Assembly: GCF_017115105.1 (NCBI RefSeq)
Contig: NZ_JABXKH010000167.1
Coordinates: 85,502-149,501 of the forward strand
Source of the DNA: Nostoc sp. NMS2
GTDB taxonomy: Bacteria; Cyanobacteriota; Cyanobacteriia; Cyanobacteriales; Nostocaceae
Length of the DNA stretch: 64,000 bases
Reading direction: 5' to 3'
The notes beneath the pieces were generated by a model that made no database searches, was not told the origin of the DNA, and saw only the letters and a list, made by a program, of their open reading frames with translations. Made by a program: the position numbers and the translations under genes. How positions within the stretch are numbered: the first letter of the stretch is position 1; every line of letters starts with the position of its first letter. Positions 17,074 through 26,515 of the stretch are shown here, in pieces.

Positions 17074-18088
17074 GATCTCTCCTGTATTTTTTAGATGTTT
17101 ATTTACTCAATACCAGCAATAAACAAAGGCATCAAATTAATAACAAACAAAATTTTCACCTTTTTTGCAATGCCCTCTTGGGGGATTTTATGCTGTTACT
17201 TTTGAAAGATTTACAATCCAATGGCTGCTAAATAGTATACTTAATTTATGGTAATATTAATTTTTGTTAATTTTATTTTTATATATGATTTGATAAATTC
17301 TTGAAATCTTGAAAAAGTGGAAACCTCTTGACTTTAATAAGCTAATATGTATTTAATCGAGACATTCTCAATCGTCAAAAAGCTTGCTAGTATAGTGTTT
17401 CTTGTCGATGAGATGCTACGCGAATATTTTGAATTTTGAATTGCTTTGCGGCTCTTATGCTTGATAGTATAGTTATCACTATTTAAAGCGGGTTTGATTT
17501 ATTTTAACCACATCTGTTATGGGAACACAGCATTGCTGTGCCCGAAAAATATCTAAATGTATAGCTAAATTGTCTTGATATTTATCTGGATTCAATAACA
17601 ATTCCGAATTCAGAATGCAATTAGCTCTTAATTTGTACTCATCAATTTCTTGTTGACCACAAATTTTAAAATTTGGTAAACTAGTACTTATTTTAACTTA
17701 TAGTTATTAACTAACTAATGATTTTAGATTAGTACATTAGCTCTACTAATACTATAAAGTCTTCACATAGTCTCGATTAACTGTATATTTTCTGACTTCA
17801 CTGACTTAATGGTACAGTATTGATTAATTTTTTGGATAAAAAATTGTGTAAGCGCTGATACGTAACACAAAAAAGTAGTTAAACTTAAAATTTAGTTGAA
17901 GAAGGCAGAAGGTTTAATTTAGAAGGGGATTCAAACCCCTCCTAAATGGTATGAAACTTAGCTGGCGCGTCACTGACGTTAAATAATCACAACGAGAGAT
18001 TTGAGATTTGGATTTTTGTTCTTAGATTTTAGAACGAACTTAAATCTCAAACGTCAAATCTACAAATCCATTTGTATAAGGCCCGGCA
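17074..18088. other. 1-kb AT-rich intergenic region between divergent genes
   Basis: No gene was found. Visible structure includes a palindromic hairpin at 17521-17543 (GGGAACACAG...CTGTGCCC), a hairpin at 17919-17945 around GGGGATTCAAACCCC, and inverted TTAGATTT-type repeats at 18001-18060. The rest is AT-rich and could hold promoters of cbiM and of the glycosyltransferase, or an unrecognised RNA. Confidence 0.45.
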
Positions 18089-19960
18089 ATGAGAGTTATT
18101 TTCAAAGGTGCATTTTATTTTTACAAAAAAATTATCTCGTTGCTACCTGCATCTGCTGACCCTTGTGTACAGATGGTAGATGCTAATTCTGCCTCACAAC
18201 ACAAGCACTGGTATAATAATTGGCAGGCTCGTATCCCACCTTCCTGGCTTAACCCTTTACTGATCTTGATGTGGTTGCTCATCGGCATTAGCTTACGCCT
18301 AACCAACTTGACAGCAAAGTCTCCTTGGACTGATGAGTTTTCCACCTTGGTGTTTAGCTTGGGTAATAATTTTTTATCAGTACCCCTAGATCGGGCGATC
18401 GCACCTGATATCCTATTACAACCACTGCAACCAAACCCAGTGGCTAGTATTGGTGATGTGGTTCATAACTTAGCGACACAAGATAGTCATCCACCACTGT
18501 ATTTTGTGCTGGCTTACCTGTGGATGAAATTATTTCCTAGCGAAGGAGGATTAGTATCGCTATTTGCGGCGCGATCGCTACCTGCCATATTCGGCGCTGC
18601 CTCAATACCGTGTGTTTACGTATTAGGTAAAGTAGCATTTCGTTCGCGCTTGGTGGGACACTTGACTGCTGCCACGATCGCAGTATCACCCTACGCCGTA
18701 TTTTTAGCACAAGAAGCACGTCATTACACTTTGGCGCTCTTATGGGTAATTGGTTCTCTCACCTGCTTAGTAATTGCTACACGTCATATTCAAAACCGCA
18801 CACCTTTACCTATATGGGTAGCACTTTCCTGGGTAGGAATTAATGCTTTAGGTATTGCTACTCATTATTTCTTCACCTTCACCCTCTACACAGAAGCCGT
18901 AGTTTTGATTTCTCTTGCTTGGCTTCAATTGCAAACTAGCACCAAATTTTCTCTCCTCTTCTCTGCTTCCTGGCGGCGCATTTATGCCGTTGCCATAGGT
19001 ACTTTGGTGGCGGGTTTAATTTGGATACCAATCTTGTTAGAGAATAAAAATCGTGGGATTTTGACCGAGTGGATTCGAGGTTCGCGCGTTGGACTAGATT
19101 GGTTAAGCCCAATTTTTCAAGCTTTAGGAACATTGATTGCAATGATTTCCTTGTTACCAGTTGAATCTTCACAGCTATTGGTGGTGATTCCTTCTGGAAT
19201 AGTGATGCTGACTTTCTTTATTTGGGCAGTACCTATTTTGCTGCGTGGGATCAAGATTCAACTACAGCATCCAGAAAACCGAATCATGATTCAGGTGTTT
19301 ATTGGAGTCGCAATCAGTGCGATCGCTTTATTCTTGATCTTTACGTACTTTTTGGGTATTGACCTAACCAGAGGTGCTAGATATAACTTTGTTTACTATC
19401 CCGCGATCGTTGTTTTACTAGGTGCAAGTCTTGCAGTTTGCTGGCATCCTCCCAAAGAATTGATGGAAAGAGAACAAGGGAAAAATGGCATACAAAGCAT
19501 AGGTAAATGGGGAATAAACGGTAAAAAAGCCGTGATGTTAATTTGGCTAATGGGATTTTTTAGTGCAGTCACAGTAATCTGCAATCTCGGCTATCAAAAA
19601 TATTATCGCCCTGACCTGTTTGTGCAACTAATTCAACAAATATCCCCAGTACCAGCACTGATTGCCACTACTCACAAAAGTTATATACACACTGGGGAAA
19701 TGATGGGGGTAGCTAGGGAGTTGAAACTTGCCAATTCACCCCAAAATTCTTTGTTTCTCCTTGCTCATCAATATCAAGATCCAAATACTTCCACCATTGC
19801 TCTAGAAAATACTTTAAAGACGCTACCACGACCTTTTGACTTGTGGTTGGTAAACTTTCATGCCCCAGTAGCAGAAGCCGTCAAAACATGCGTAATCTCT
19901 GATACTAAATCTTTGCCAAGCGTAGACGGCTATGAATATGAACTTTATCATTGCCAATAA
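18089..19960 (+). CDS. Membrane glycosyltransferase, family 39/ArnT-like
   Basis: The 623-residue integral membrane protein has 10 or more predicted helices. Near the start, SPWTDEFSTLVFSLG contains the acidic motif (DE) of GT-C transferases that use lipid-phosphate sugars. SHPPLYFVLAYLWMKLF and AQEARHYTLALLW are also typical. It should move a sugar from a polyprenyl-phosphate donor to an extracytoplasmic acceptor; donor and acceptor are unknown. It lies before the nucleotidyltransferase gene at 20.2 kb, also sugar-related, separated by a heptamer array. An alternative start is ATG 18173 (MVDANS). Confidence 0.85.
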   Translation: MRVIFKGAFYFYKKIISLLPASADPCVQMVDANSASQHKHWYNNWQARIPPSWLNPLLILMWLLIGISLRLTNLTAKSPWTDEFSTLVFSLGNNFLSVPLDRAIAPDILLQPLQPNPVASIGDVVHNLATQDSHPPLYFVLAYLWMKLFPSEGGLVSLFAARSLPAIFGAASIPCVYVLGKVAFRSRLVGHLTAATIAVSPYAVFLAQEARHYTLALLWVIGSLTCLVIATRHIQNRTPLPIWVALSWVGINALGIATHYFFTFTLYTEAVVLISLAWLQLQTSTKFSLLFSASWRRIYAVAIGTLVAGLIWIPILLENKNRGILTEWIRGSRVGLDWLSPIFQALGTLIAMISLLPVESSQLLVVIPSGIVMLTFFIWAVPILLRGIKIQLQHPENRIMIQVFIGVAISAIALFLIFTYFLGIDLTRGARYNFVYYPAIVVLLGASLAVCWHPPKELMEREQGKNGIQSIGKWGINGKKAVMLIWLMGFFSAVTVICNLGYQKYYRPDLFVQLIQQISPVPALIATTHKSYIHTGEMMGVARELKLANSPQNSLFLLAHQYQDPNTSTIALENTLKTLPRPFDLWLVNFHAPVAEAVKTCVISDTKSLPSVDGYEYELYHCQ

Positions 19961-20025
19961 GCTGGGGAGTAGGGAGATGTGGTTCGACTTCGCTCACCAA
20001 CCGGGGGATGAGGGAGTTAATAACT

Positions 20026-20111
20026 AATGCCCAATGCCCAATGCCCAATCCCCAATCCCCAATCCCCAATGCCCAATGCCCAATCCCCAATCCCCAATCC
20101 CCAATCCCAAT
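20026..20111. repeat. CCCAATG/CCCAATC heptamer array
   Basis: About eleven tandem heptamers in two sequence variants (TGCCCAA and TCCCCAA) occupy most of the gap between the glycosyltransferase and the nucleotidyltransferase. Confidence 0.9.
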
Positions 20112-20233
20112 TTAGATGCATCTTCTGGAAGTTCCTCAAATATCGATATCCATAGGAGACTAGAGAAAGAAGAACAAAATATATCTGATCCGTTTTCAAG
20201 CAGTGAAGGCTGTAACTAGTTTAAGGAGGATTT

Positions 20234-22762
20234 ATGCGTGCAGTACTGATGGCAGGGGGTTCAGGAACGCGGCTTCGCCCGTTAACTTGCGATCTGCCCA
20301 AACCGATGGTGCCAATCCTAAATCGACCAATTGCCGAACATATTATCAATCTTCTCAAACGACATCAAATTACAGAAGTTATTGCAACACTGCATTATTT
20401 ACCTGATGTCTTGCGAGACTATTTTCAAGATGGCAGCGATTTTGGCGTTCAGATGACTTATGCCGTCGAAGAAGATCAGCCTTTGGGTACAGCAGGCTGT
20501 GTGAAAAACATTGCCGAACTTCTGGATGAAACTTTTTTAGTCATTAGCGGCGATAGCATAACAGATTTTGACCTCACGGCTGCGATCGCATTTCACAAAC
20601 AAAATAAGTCAAAAGCTACTTTGATTTTGACCAGAGTTCCCAACCCAATTGAATTTGGAGTGGTGATTACCGATCAGGAAGGACGAATTAGCCGATTTTT
20701 AGAAAAACCCTCTAGTAGTGAAATTTTTTCCGATACCGTCAACACTGGTACTTACATTCTCGAACCAGAAGTTTTGGAATATCTGCCAGCAAACGTTGAA
20801 TGTGACTTTTCCAAAGACTTATTCCCCTTACTACTAGCAAAAGATGAGCCAATGTATGGTTACATTGCTCAAGGTTACTGGTGTGATGTCGGTCACTTAG
20901 ATGCTTATCGGGAAGCTCAGTATGACGCATTAGATCGGAAGGTAAATCTCGATTGCGCCTACAAAGAAGTTTCTCATGAGTTATGGGTAGGTCAAAATAC
21001 TTACATCGACCAAACGGCTGTGATTGAAACCCCGGCTGTGATTGGTGACAATTGCCGCATCGGTGCAAGAGTGCAGATTGAAGCCGGAACTGTAATTGGC
21101 GATAATGTTACCATTGGCGCTGATGCCAATCTCAAACGTCCCATAGTGTGGAATGGGGCATTTATTGGCGATGAAGCACATCTTTCTGCCTGTGTGATTT
21201 CCCGTGGCGCTCGTGTAGACCGCCGCGCCCATGTATTAGAAGCTGCGGTTGTGGGTTCGCTCTCCACGGTAGGAGAAGAAGCCCAAATTAGCCCAGGTGT
21301 GCGCGTTTGGCCGAGTAAAAAGATTGAGTCAGGGGCAGTTTTAAACATTAACTTGATTTGGGGCAACACCGCCCAACGAAATCTATTTGGGCAACGCGGT
21401 GTACAAGGATTAGCGAATATCGACATCACTCCAGAATTCGCGGTGAAATTGGGAGCCGCTTACGGTTCTACTTTAAAACCTAGTTCTAAAGTAACGGTTT
21501 CTCGTGACCAGCGTAATGTCTCTCGAATGGTGACGCGATCGCTCATTGCTGGTTTAATGTCAGTAGGTATTGATATTCAAAACCTCGATGCTACAGCTAT
21601 CCCCATCGCCCGCACGGTTATACCCACAATGTCGGTAGTTGGTGGTATCCATGTGCGAGTCCACCCCGATCGCCCTGACTACATTCTGATTGAATTCATG
21701 GATGCTAAGGGCATTAATATTTCCAAAGCCTTGGAAAAGAAAATTGAAGGCGCTTACTTTAAGGAGGATATGCGGCGAGCGCTAATTCATGAAATTGGTG
21801 ATGTATCTTACCCCAGCCAAGTGATGGAGCGCTATTGCACTGCTTTTGAGAAACTTTTGCATGTTCACACACTGCGTAACAGTCGGGCAAAAGTGGTGAT
21901 TGACTATGTTTATGCAGTCTCAGGGGCAGTTTTACCCCAAATGTTGGATAAATTTGGTGCTGATGCAGTGGTACTGAATGCCAGTGTCAATAAAACGGCG
22001 ATGTCAATCACCGATCGCGAAGGACTGCTGACTCAATTAGGTCATGTAGTGGAAGCATTGAAAGCTAACTTTGGCGTGCAAGTCTCGGCTAATGGAGAAC
22101 AGCTGATTTTAGTTGATGAATCAGGCTATCCAATTCGTGGGGAAACTTTAACCGCACTGATGGTAGACATGATTTTGACGGCTAACCCCAGAGGAACAGT
22201 AGTAGTGCCGGTTCATGCTTCTAGTGCGATTGAACAAGTGGCTCGTCGTCATGATGGCAGGGTGATTCGCACCAAAGCTAACCCTACAGCTTTAATGGAA
22301 GCTTGTCAAAAAAACCCAAATGTGGTATTGGGAGGTAGTGGAGAGACTGGTTTTATTTTCCCGCAACTGCATCCAGGATTTGATTCTATGTTCTGCATTG
22401 CGAAGATCATTGAGATGTTGACTATACAGGAGCGATCGCTTGCTGCTGCGCGATCGGAATTGCCCCGTGTAATTCATAAAACTTATACAGTCCGTTGTCC
22501 GTGGACAGCCAAGGGTGCTTTGATGCGTTACTTGGTGGAAACTCACCCAGCCCAAAACTTAGAACTCATTGATGGAGTGAAAATTTGTCAACCTTATGAT
22601 GATAGTTGGTTGTTAGTTTTACCAGATGCTAGCGAACCACTGGTGCATCTGTATGCAAATAGCAACGATCGCGAATGGGTGGATGAGACTGTCAGAAATT
22701 ACCGTACCCGTGTTCAGAGTTTTGTAGAAAGACAACAAGAATATCAACCAGCTGAAGTTTAA
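20234..22762 (+). CDS. Sugar-phosphate nucleotidyltransferase fused to a phosphomannomutase-like domain lacking catalytic motifs
   Basis: Residues 1-235 form a complete nucleotidyltransferase (MRAVLMAGGSGTRLRPLT, KPMVPILNRP, EEDQPLGTAG, ISGDSITDFDL). It is likely a mannose-1-phosphate guanylyltransferase or a glucose-1-phosphate enzyme. Residues 255-370 are left-handed beta-helix hexapeptides (VIGDNCRIGARV). Residues 385-820 follow the phosphomannomutase fold. There the catalytic serine loop (TASHNP in active enzymes) reads HVRVHPDRPD (473-482), and the metal loop (DGDADR) reads VSANGEQ (617-623), so Ser and all metal aspartates are gone. I infer a pseudoenzyme or regulatory domain. An AGGAGG-type site (AAGGAGGAT, 20222-20230) supports the start. 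Confidence 0.9.
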   Translation: MRAVLMAGGSGTRLRPLTCDLPKPMVPILNRPIAEHIINLLKRHQITEVIATLHYLPDVLRDYFQDGSDFGVQMTYAVEEDQPLGTAGCVKNIAELLDETFLVISGDSITDFDLTAAIAFHKQNKSKATLILTRVPNPIEFGVVITDQEGRISRFLEKPSSSEIFSDTVNTGTYILEPEVLEYLPANVECDFSKDLFPLLLAKDEPMYGYIAQGYWCDVGHLDAYREAQYDALDRKVNLDCAYKEVSHELWVGQNTYIDQTAVIETPAVIGDNCRIGARVQIEAGTVIGDNVTIGADANLKRPIVWNGAFIGDEAHLSACVISRGARVDRRAHVLEAAVVGSLSTVGEEAQISPGVRVWPSKKIESGAVLNINLIWGNTAQRNLFGQRGVQGLANIDITPEFAVKLGAAYGSTLKPSSKVTVSRDQRNVSRMVTRSLIAGLMSVGIDIQNLDATAIPIARTVIPTMSVVGGIHVRVHPDRPDYILIEFMDAKGINISKALEKKIEGAYFKEDMRRALIHEIGDVSYPSQVMERYCTAFEKLLHVHTLRNSRAKVVIDYVYAVSGAVLPQMLDKFGADAVVLNASVNKTAMSITDREGLLTQLGHVVEALKANFGVQVSANGEQLILVDESGYPIRGETLTALMVDMILTANPRGTVVVPVHASSAIEQVARRHDGRVIRTKANPTALMEACQKNPNVVLGGSGETGFIFPQLHPGFDSMFCIAKIIEMLTIQERSLAAARSELPRVIHKTYTVRCPWTAKGALMRYLVETHPAQNLELIDGVKICQPYDDSWLLVLPDASEPLVHLYANSNDREWVDETVRNYRTRVQSFVERQQEYQPAEV

Positions 22763-22835
22763 TTCGTAATTCGTAATTCGTAATTCGTAGTTGAATTCTT
22801 TAATTACGAACTACGAATTAGCAATTACGAATTAT
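22763..22835. repeat. AATTCGT heptamer array with inverted partner
   Basis: Direct copies of AATTCGT are followed by inverted copies (ACGAATT). The array can form a hairpin between two convergent genes and may serve as a bidirectional terminator. Confidence 0.85.
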
Positions 22836-22856
22836 CTTGAGAGGGTTTACAAATTA

Positions 22857-23159
22857 TCATTGAGAACATTCGGGTAAATCTCTACCAGCGTATTTACAAT
22901 CAAAATAAATTAAAGCTTCCCTAGTAGAGGTGAATGCTCTAGTTGTAGAGTATGCCTCACTGTTTTGACTTGCTTGAGATGACCAAACTTTCAAATAGTA
23001 ATGACTATTATCATCAGTAGCCCATAATTCATAACGATAATTACCTCCTGAACCCTGACTGGTTAAATAGTCAGCTAGTACTTTATTTGATGTAGACAAC
23101 ATGCTCAACACAGTTAAAACAGGAATTACAGCTACTTTTAGTATTTGGATTAATTTCAT
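22857..23159 (-). CDS. Small secreted protein
   Basis: From ATG 23159 the 100-residue protein has a signal peptide (MKLIQILKVAVIPVLTVLSML, cleavage near VLADY). A short domain follows with two Cys (FDCKYAGRDLPECSQ) that could form a disulfide, and aromatic strand-like segments (YRYELWATDDNSHYYLKVW). Similar small exported proteins occur in cyanobacteria without assigned roles. Four more in-frame codons exist upstream but lengthen the signal peptide needlessly. Confidence 0.65.
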   Translation of the reverse strand: MKLIQILKVAVIPVLTVLSMLSTSNKVLADYLTSQGSGGNYRYELWATDDNSHYYLKVWSSQASQNSEAYSTTRAFTSTREALIYFDCKYAGRDLPECSQ

Positions 23160-23364
23160 AAATGCACACAAAATTTACTCTCTCTAGCTTCTTTTCCCGA
23201 TGTAGCTTTTGAAACCAGTAATTACCTGGAATATTGTGTGAGGATATCGTAAGGCATTTACAAGAAGTTGGTTTGTAGCGCACTCCTGATTGAGTTGGAA
23301 TGAACCGCCGCCCGCTTCTCCGGTTTATTCCCTGAAGTCATTTATAAAACTTAACTTTAGTTAA

Positions 23365-23379
23365 ATGATAAAAGCTATC
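23365..23379. promoter_or_regulatory. Possible Fur box upstream of flavodoxin
   Basis: TGATAAAAGCTATCA is an inverted repeat (TGATA-N5-TATCA) in AT-rich DNA about 135 bp before the flavodoxin ATG. Flavodoxin genes in cyanobacteria are normally controlled by the iron regulator FurA. The match to the Fur consensus is partial. Confidence 0.25.
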
Positions 23380-23514
23380 AATAAGTCTGGTAGTATATCT
23401 TCAGGCTTATTGAGATAGATATTCATTAAGCTAATAATATATTTCAACAAGCAAGGCAAATAAGTATCCTTGCGTAAATTATTGCGTTCGCAAATCCATA
23501 TATCAGGTGGCAAT

Positions 23515-24027
23515 ATGTCGAAAAAAATCGGTCTGTTCTATGGTACTCAAACTGGCAACACTGAATCTGATGCTGAAAAAATTCGGGATGAGTTTGGTAG
23601 TGATGTTGTAACATTACATCCCATTTACGAGGCGGATACTACCACTTTCGATGAGTATGAATTGCTGATTATTGGTTCTCCTACTTGGGATATTGGTCAA
23701 CTTCAGAGCGATTGGGAAAGCTTTTATTCCGATTTGGATGAAATAGATTTTAGCGGTAAGTTAGTTGCCTATTTTGGTGATGGAGATCAATATGGCTATG
23801 CCGAGAACTTCCAGGATGCAATGGGAATTTTGGAAGAAAAAATTTCCCAGCGCGGCGGTAAAACTGTTGGCTACTGGTCAACTGAGGGTTATGACTTTGA
23901 GAATTCTAGAGCTTTGAAAAATGGCAAATTTGTTGGACTGGCACTTGATGAAGGTAGTCAATCCGATCTCACAGACGAGCGAATTAAAACTTGGGTTGCT
24001 CAGTTGAAAACAGAATTTGGTTTGTAG
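23515..24027 (+). CDS. isiB: Flavodoxin
   Basis: Flavodoxin is an FMN electron carrier that replaces ferredoxin under iron limitation. From ATG 23515 the protein has 170 residues, the usual length for Nostoc flavodoxins. It has the phosphate-binding loop GLFYGTQTGNTES (about 6-18), the FMN-contacting SPTWDIGQLQSDW with the isoalloxazine-stacking Trp, and YFGDGDQYGYAENFQDA with its stacking Tyr. Fifteen more in-frame codons lie upstream but fall in non-coding-like DNA. An AGGTGG ribosome binding site precedes the ATG. The alpha/beta-hydrolase gene follows after 61 bp. Confidence 0.95.
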   Translation: MSKKIGLFYGTQTGNTESDAEKIRDEFGSDVVTLHPIYEADTTTFDEYELLIIGSPTWDIGQLQSDWESFYSDLDEIDFSGKLVAYFGDGDQYGYAENFQDAMGILEEKISQRGGKTVGYWSTEGYDFENSRALKNGKFVGLALDEGSQSDLTDERIKTWVAQLKTEFGL

Positions 24028-24088
24028 AGATTATTGGCCCACATTTGTGGGCCAATACTATTGATAATTTAGAAATTATAGGTAATTT

Positions 24089-24841
24089 ATGTCTGATTCA
24101 TTTGATGTTCTGTGGTTAAATGCCAGTCCTATTTTGAAGCGTTTTGATAAACCGTTACTTGATTACTTATCTGGGTATATGAGAATTGCCCAGTGGGAAT
24201 ACCAGCAAACCAAAGACGAAGCGAGTTCCATAGATCAAGCAGTGGAGTTGCTGGATGATTTTTTAGAATGGCGCGATCGCCCCGTGCATTTAGCGGGACA
24301 TGGGATGGGTGGTGCGATCGCCTTAACCTTTGCTCGTCGATTTCCCCAAAAAGTGCGATCGCTCACCCTGCTGGCTGTAGCAGCCCAACCTGCAAACAAT
24401 TGGCAAGCTCACTATTACTTTCAACGACAACTTTTTAGCATCAGCCGTGAGCTAGTTTTAGCAAGCAACGTTCGCAGTCTATTTGGAAATCAACCACCTC
24501 ATACCACTAAGAAGTTAGTAGCTGCCTTAGATAAAGATTTAGAACAATCTCCCTCACAACACTCTTTGTTTAAGTTGGTTTATTTACCCAAGGGTGGAGT
24601 TTCTATGCCAATGATGGTATGTGGTAGCAAGAGCGATCCGGTAGTCAATTCAACTGTATTGCATGACTGGTTGAATTGGTTGAAGCCAGAAGATAAACTC
24701 TGGGAATGCCCACAAGGGTATCATTTTTTTCACTACTTCTATCCTCAACAGGTTGGCGAAGAGATTTTGAGTTTTTGGAAACGCCACCATTCGCATTTGC
24801 TAGAAGCATCTGCACTATCTTTTAGCACTTCTACAAATTAA
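24089..24841 (+). CDS. Alpha/beta-hydrolase-fold protein without a serine nucleophile
   Basis: The 250-residue protein has the fold's pattern: VHLAGHGMGGAIALTFARRFPQKVRSLTLL is the nucleophile elbow, and the C-terminal region has MPMMVCGSKSDPVV and HFFHYFY. The elbow should read G-x-S-x-G, but here it is G-H-G-M-G (70-74), so the nucleophile at position 72 is Gly. It is unlikely to work as an ordinary esterase. Its position directly after flavodoxin matches the isiC position known in some cyanobacterial iron-stress operons. I infer that relation from gene order only. Confidence 0.8.
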   Translation: MSDSFDVLWLNASPILKRFDKPLLDYLSGYMRIAQWEYQQTKDEASSIDQAVELLDDFLEWRDRPVHLAGHGMGGAIALTFARRFPQKVRSLTLLAVAAQPANNWQAHYYFQRQLFSISRELVLASNVRSLFGNQPPHTTKKLVAALDKDLEQSPSQHSLFKLVYLPKGGVSMPMMVCGSKSDPVVNSTVLHDWLNWLKPEDKLWECPQGYHFFHYFYPQQVGEEILSFWKRHHSHLLEASALSFSTSTN

Positions 24842-24861
24842 GTTAAGACTAGTAAGTGTTT

Positions 24862-25764
24862 TCAAAGTCTTATACCGACTTGAGTTTGGTAGTGCCGCCA
24901 TTTTTCCTGTTGACGCGCTCTTTTCTCTTCGGTGAGGCTATCAAAACAATAGGCACAGGAGATACCCTGCTCATATTTTGGAGACATCTTATCTTCTTCA
25001 GAAATCGGATACCCACAACAGAAGCACAACTCATAACTTCCTTCCTCCAACCCATGACTGACAGCTACCCGCTCGTCAAAGACAAAACATTCACCTTGCC
25101 ATAAACTTTCTTGTGCTGGAACTTCTTCCAAATACTTGAGAATGCCGCCTTTGAGATGATAAACTTCTGCAAAACCTTGGGCAAGCATGAAAGATGAAGC
25201 CTTTTCACAGCGAATGCCACCTGTACAAAACAGGGCAACCTTTTTGTGCTTAGTTGGGTCGAGGTTGTGTAGCACATAATCGGGAAATTCTCGGAATGAG
25301 CCAGTTTGGGGATTTTCTGCCCCTTGAAAAGTACCGATATTCACCTCATAATCATTGCGGGTGTCAATCACAGTTACTTCTGGATCGCCAATCAAATCAT
25401 TCCATTCTTGGGGACTGACATAAGTGCCAACTTTCTCAGTTGGGTCAATTTCAGGCAACCCCAAAGTGACAATTTCTGACTTCAACCGTACCTTCATCCG
25501 CTCAAAAGGCGGATTTTCGGTATGGGACTCTTTGTATTCTAAGTCTGCTAAACGGGGGTCAGTCCGCAGAAACCAGAGAACAGAATCAATCGCCTGACGC
25601 GAACCCGCAATTGTACCGTTAATGCCTTCTTGTGCCAACAAAATTGTTCCCTTGACACCTTGCGCTTGGCAGTAAGACAGCAGAGGATCTCGTTTCTCGG
25701 CAAAATCTGGCAGCTTGACAAATTTATACAGGGCTGCAATAATTCGAGTGTTTTCTGGTTTCAT
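24862..25764 (-). CDS. trhO: tRNA uridine(34) hydroxylase, rhodanese family
   Basis: TrhO (formerly YceA/UPF0176) hydroxylates uridine 34 of tRNA, using O2 and a prephenate-independent route. The 300-residue protein has an N-terminal acylphosphatase-like part (LLAQEGINGTIAGSR, about 40-55) and a rhodanese domain with VIDTRNDYEVNIGTF and active-site loop FCTGGIRCEKAS. The C-terminus has a Cys cluster (CFCCGYP, CAYCF) probably binding zinc. It lies tail-to-tail with the hydrolase gene, just 20 bp apart, and upstream of a tRNA gene. Start ATG at 25764 gives the standard N-terminus. Confidence 0.93.
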   Translation of the reverse strand: MKPENTRIIAALYKFVKLPDFAEKRDPLLSYCQAQGVKGTILLAQEGINGTIAGSRQAIDSVLWFLRTDPRLADLEYKESHTENPPFERMKVRLKSEIVTLGLPEIDPTEKVGTYVSPQEWNDLIGDPEVTVIDTRNDYEVNIGTFQGAENPQTGSFREFPDYVLHNLDPTKHKKVALFCTGGIRCEKASSFMLAQGFAEVYHLKGGILKYLEEVPAQESLWQGECFVFDERVAVSHGLEEGSYELCFCCGYPISEEDKMSPKYEQGISCAYCFDSLTEEKRARQQEKWRHYQTQVGIRL

Positions 25765-25835
25765 CCCTTTAGTAACAGAATAATATAAGTTACAATAGCA
25801 ACGGCAAGCGAAGTTGCCTGCTATTTTAATTTTAT

Positions 25836-25908
25836 GGGGGTTTAGCTCAGTTGGTAGAGCGCCTGCTTTGCAAGCAGGATGTCAGCGGTTCGAGTCCGCT
25901 AACCTCCA
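25836..25908 (+). tRNA. tRNA-Ala(TGC)
   Basis: A full cloverleaf folds: acceptor stem GGGGGTT with AACCTCC, D-arm GCTC-AGTTGGTA-GAGC, anticodon arm CCTGC-TTTGCAA-GCAGG with anticodon TGC (Ala), and T-arm AGCGG-TTCGAGT-CCGCT. The discriminator base is A at 25908. CCA is not encoded (the gene ends TCCATT). Confidence 0.97.
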
Positions 25909-26069
25909 TTAGATATAATTTATCTCAAGTGCGATCGCTAGGAATACCAAAATAAAACACACCTCAATCAAAATCTCTTTATCTAGTGCGGAATGAGGTT
26001 TTGGTAATTGTTAGGCAAAAAGTTAAAAGATAGGTAAGTTAGTATTGCATCCAATTGCCTTATTTTTAA

Positions 26070-26192
26070 GGGACTTTCAAGAAACAAATTATCCATCTTG
26101 TGGGGTGGGCATCCTGCCCGCCCTGAATATGGGATTGGTGTCCTCACCCGTCCCACAAGAAAGTTTGGGATGTTTTTTTATTTGGAAGTCCC
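26070..26192. mobile_element. Miniature element, GGGACTTCCAA family, TAA target duplication
   Basis: Ends GGGACTTTCAAG and GGAAGTCCC are inverted repeats flanked by TAA on both sides (26067-26069, 26193-26195). The interior has CTTGTGGGG/CCCACAAG, an inner inverted pair. Relatives at 29047-29167 and 48748-48840 share ends and the 3-bp TNA duplication, as produced by IS5-type transposases. Confidence 0.8.
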
Positions 26193-26515
26193 TAAAGCCG
26201 TACTTAGTTAGAGCAATCTCTAAATAATGAAGTCAACTGTTACCTGACAGAACTTAGGTAATTTTGAGGTTCAAAATTTGCGGTTGAATTTGTTAGCAGT
26301 GACAGCAGCCTTAACTAAGTATCCCGCAACAATATTTCTGTTGTGGAGTTATAACCCACATTCCACAATTCAATCGGTAGTATTAACACTTAATTTACTG
26401 GTTACAAAAAGTGGAAAGATGGGACGATAAAGTGTTGCTACAATAAGCGTCTTAGTTGGTGTCATCCAGAGCCAGTTAATCAAAGTTTGACTTATATATA
26501 CTTTTAGGGGGTTGT

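Noticed and set aside
17074..17230. Cobalamin riboswitch upstream of cbiM
   Set aside because: No convincing B12 box or multi-stem structure could be made out on the minus strand.
17919..17945. tRNA-like T-arm around GGGGATTCAAACCCC
   Set aside because: The loop starts with A rather than T and no other tRNA arms fold nearby; more likely a simple hairpin.
21001..21429. 142-codon frame antisense to the nucleotidyltransferase
   Set aside because: Shadow of a well-supported gene.
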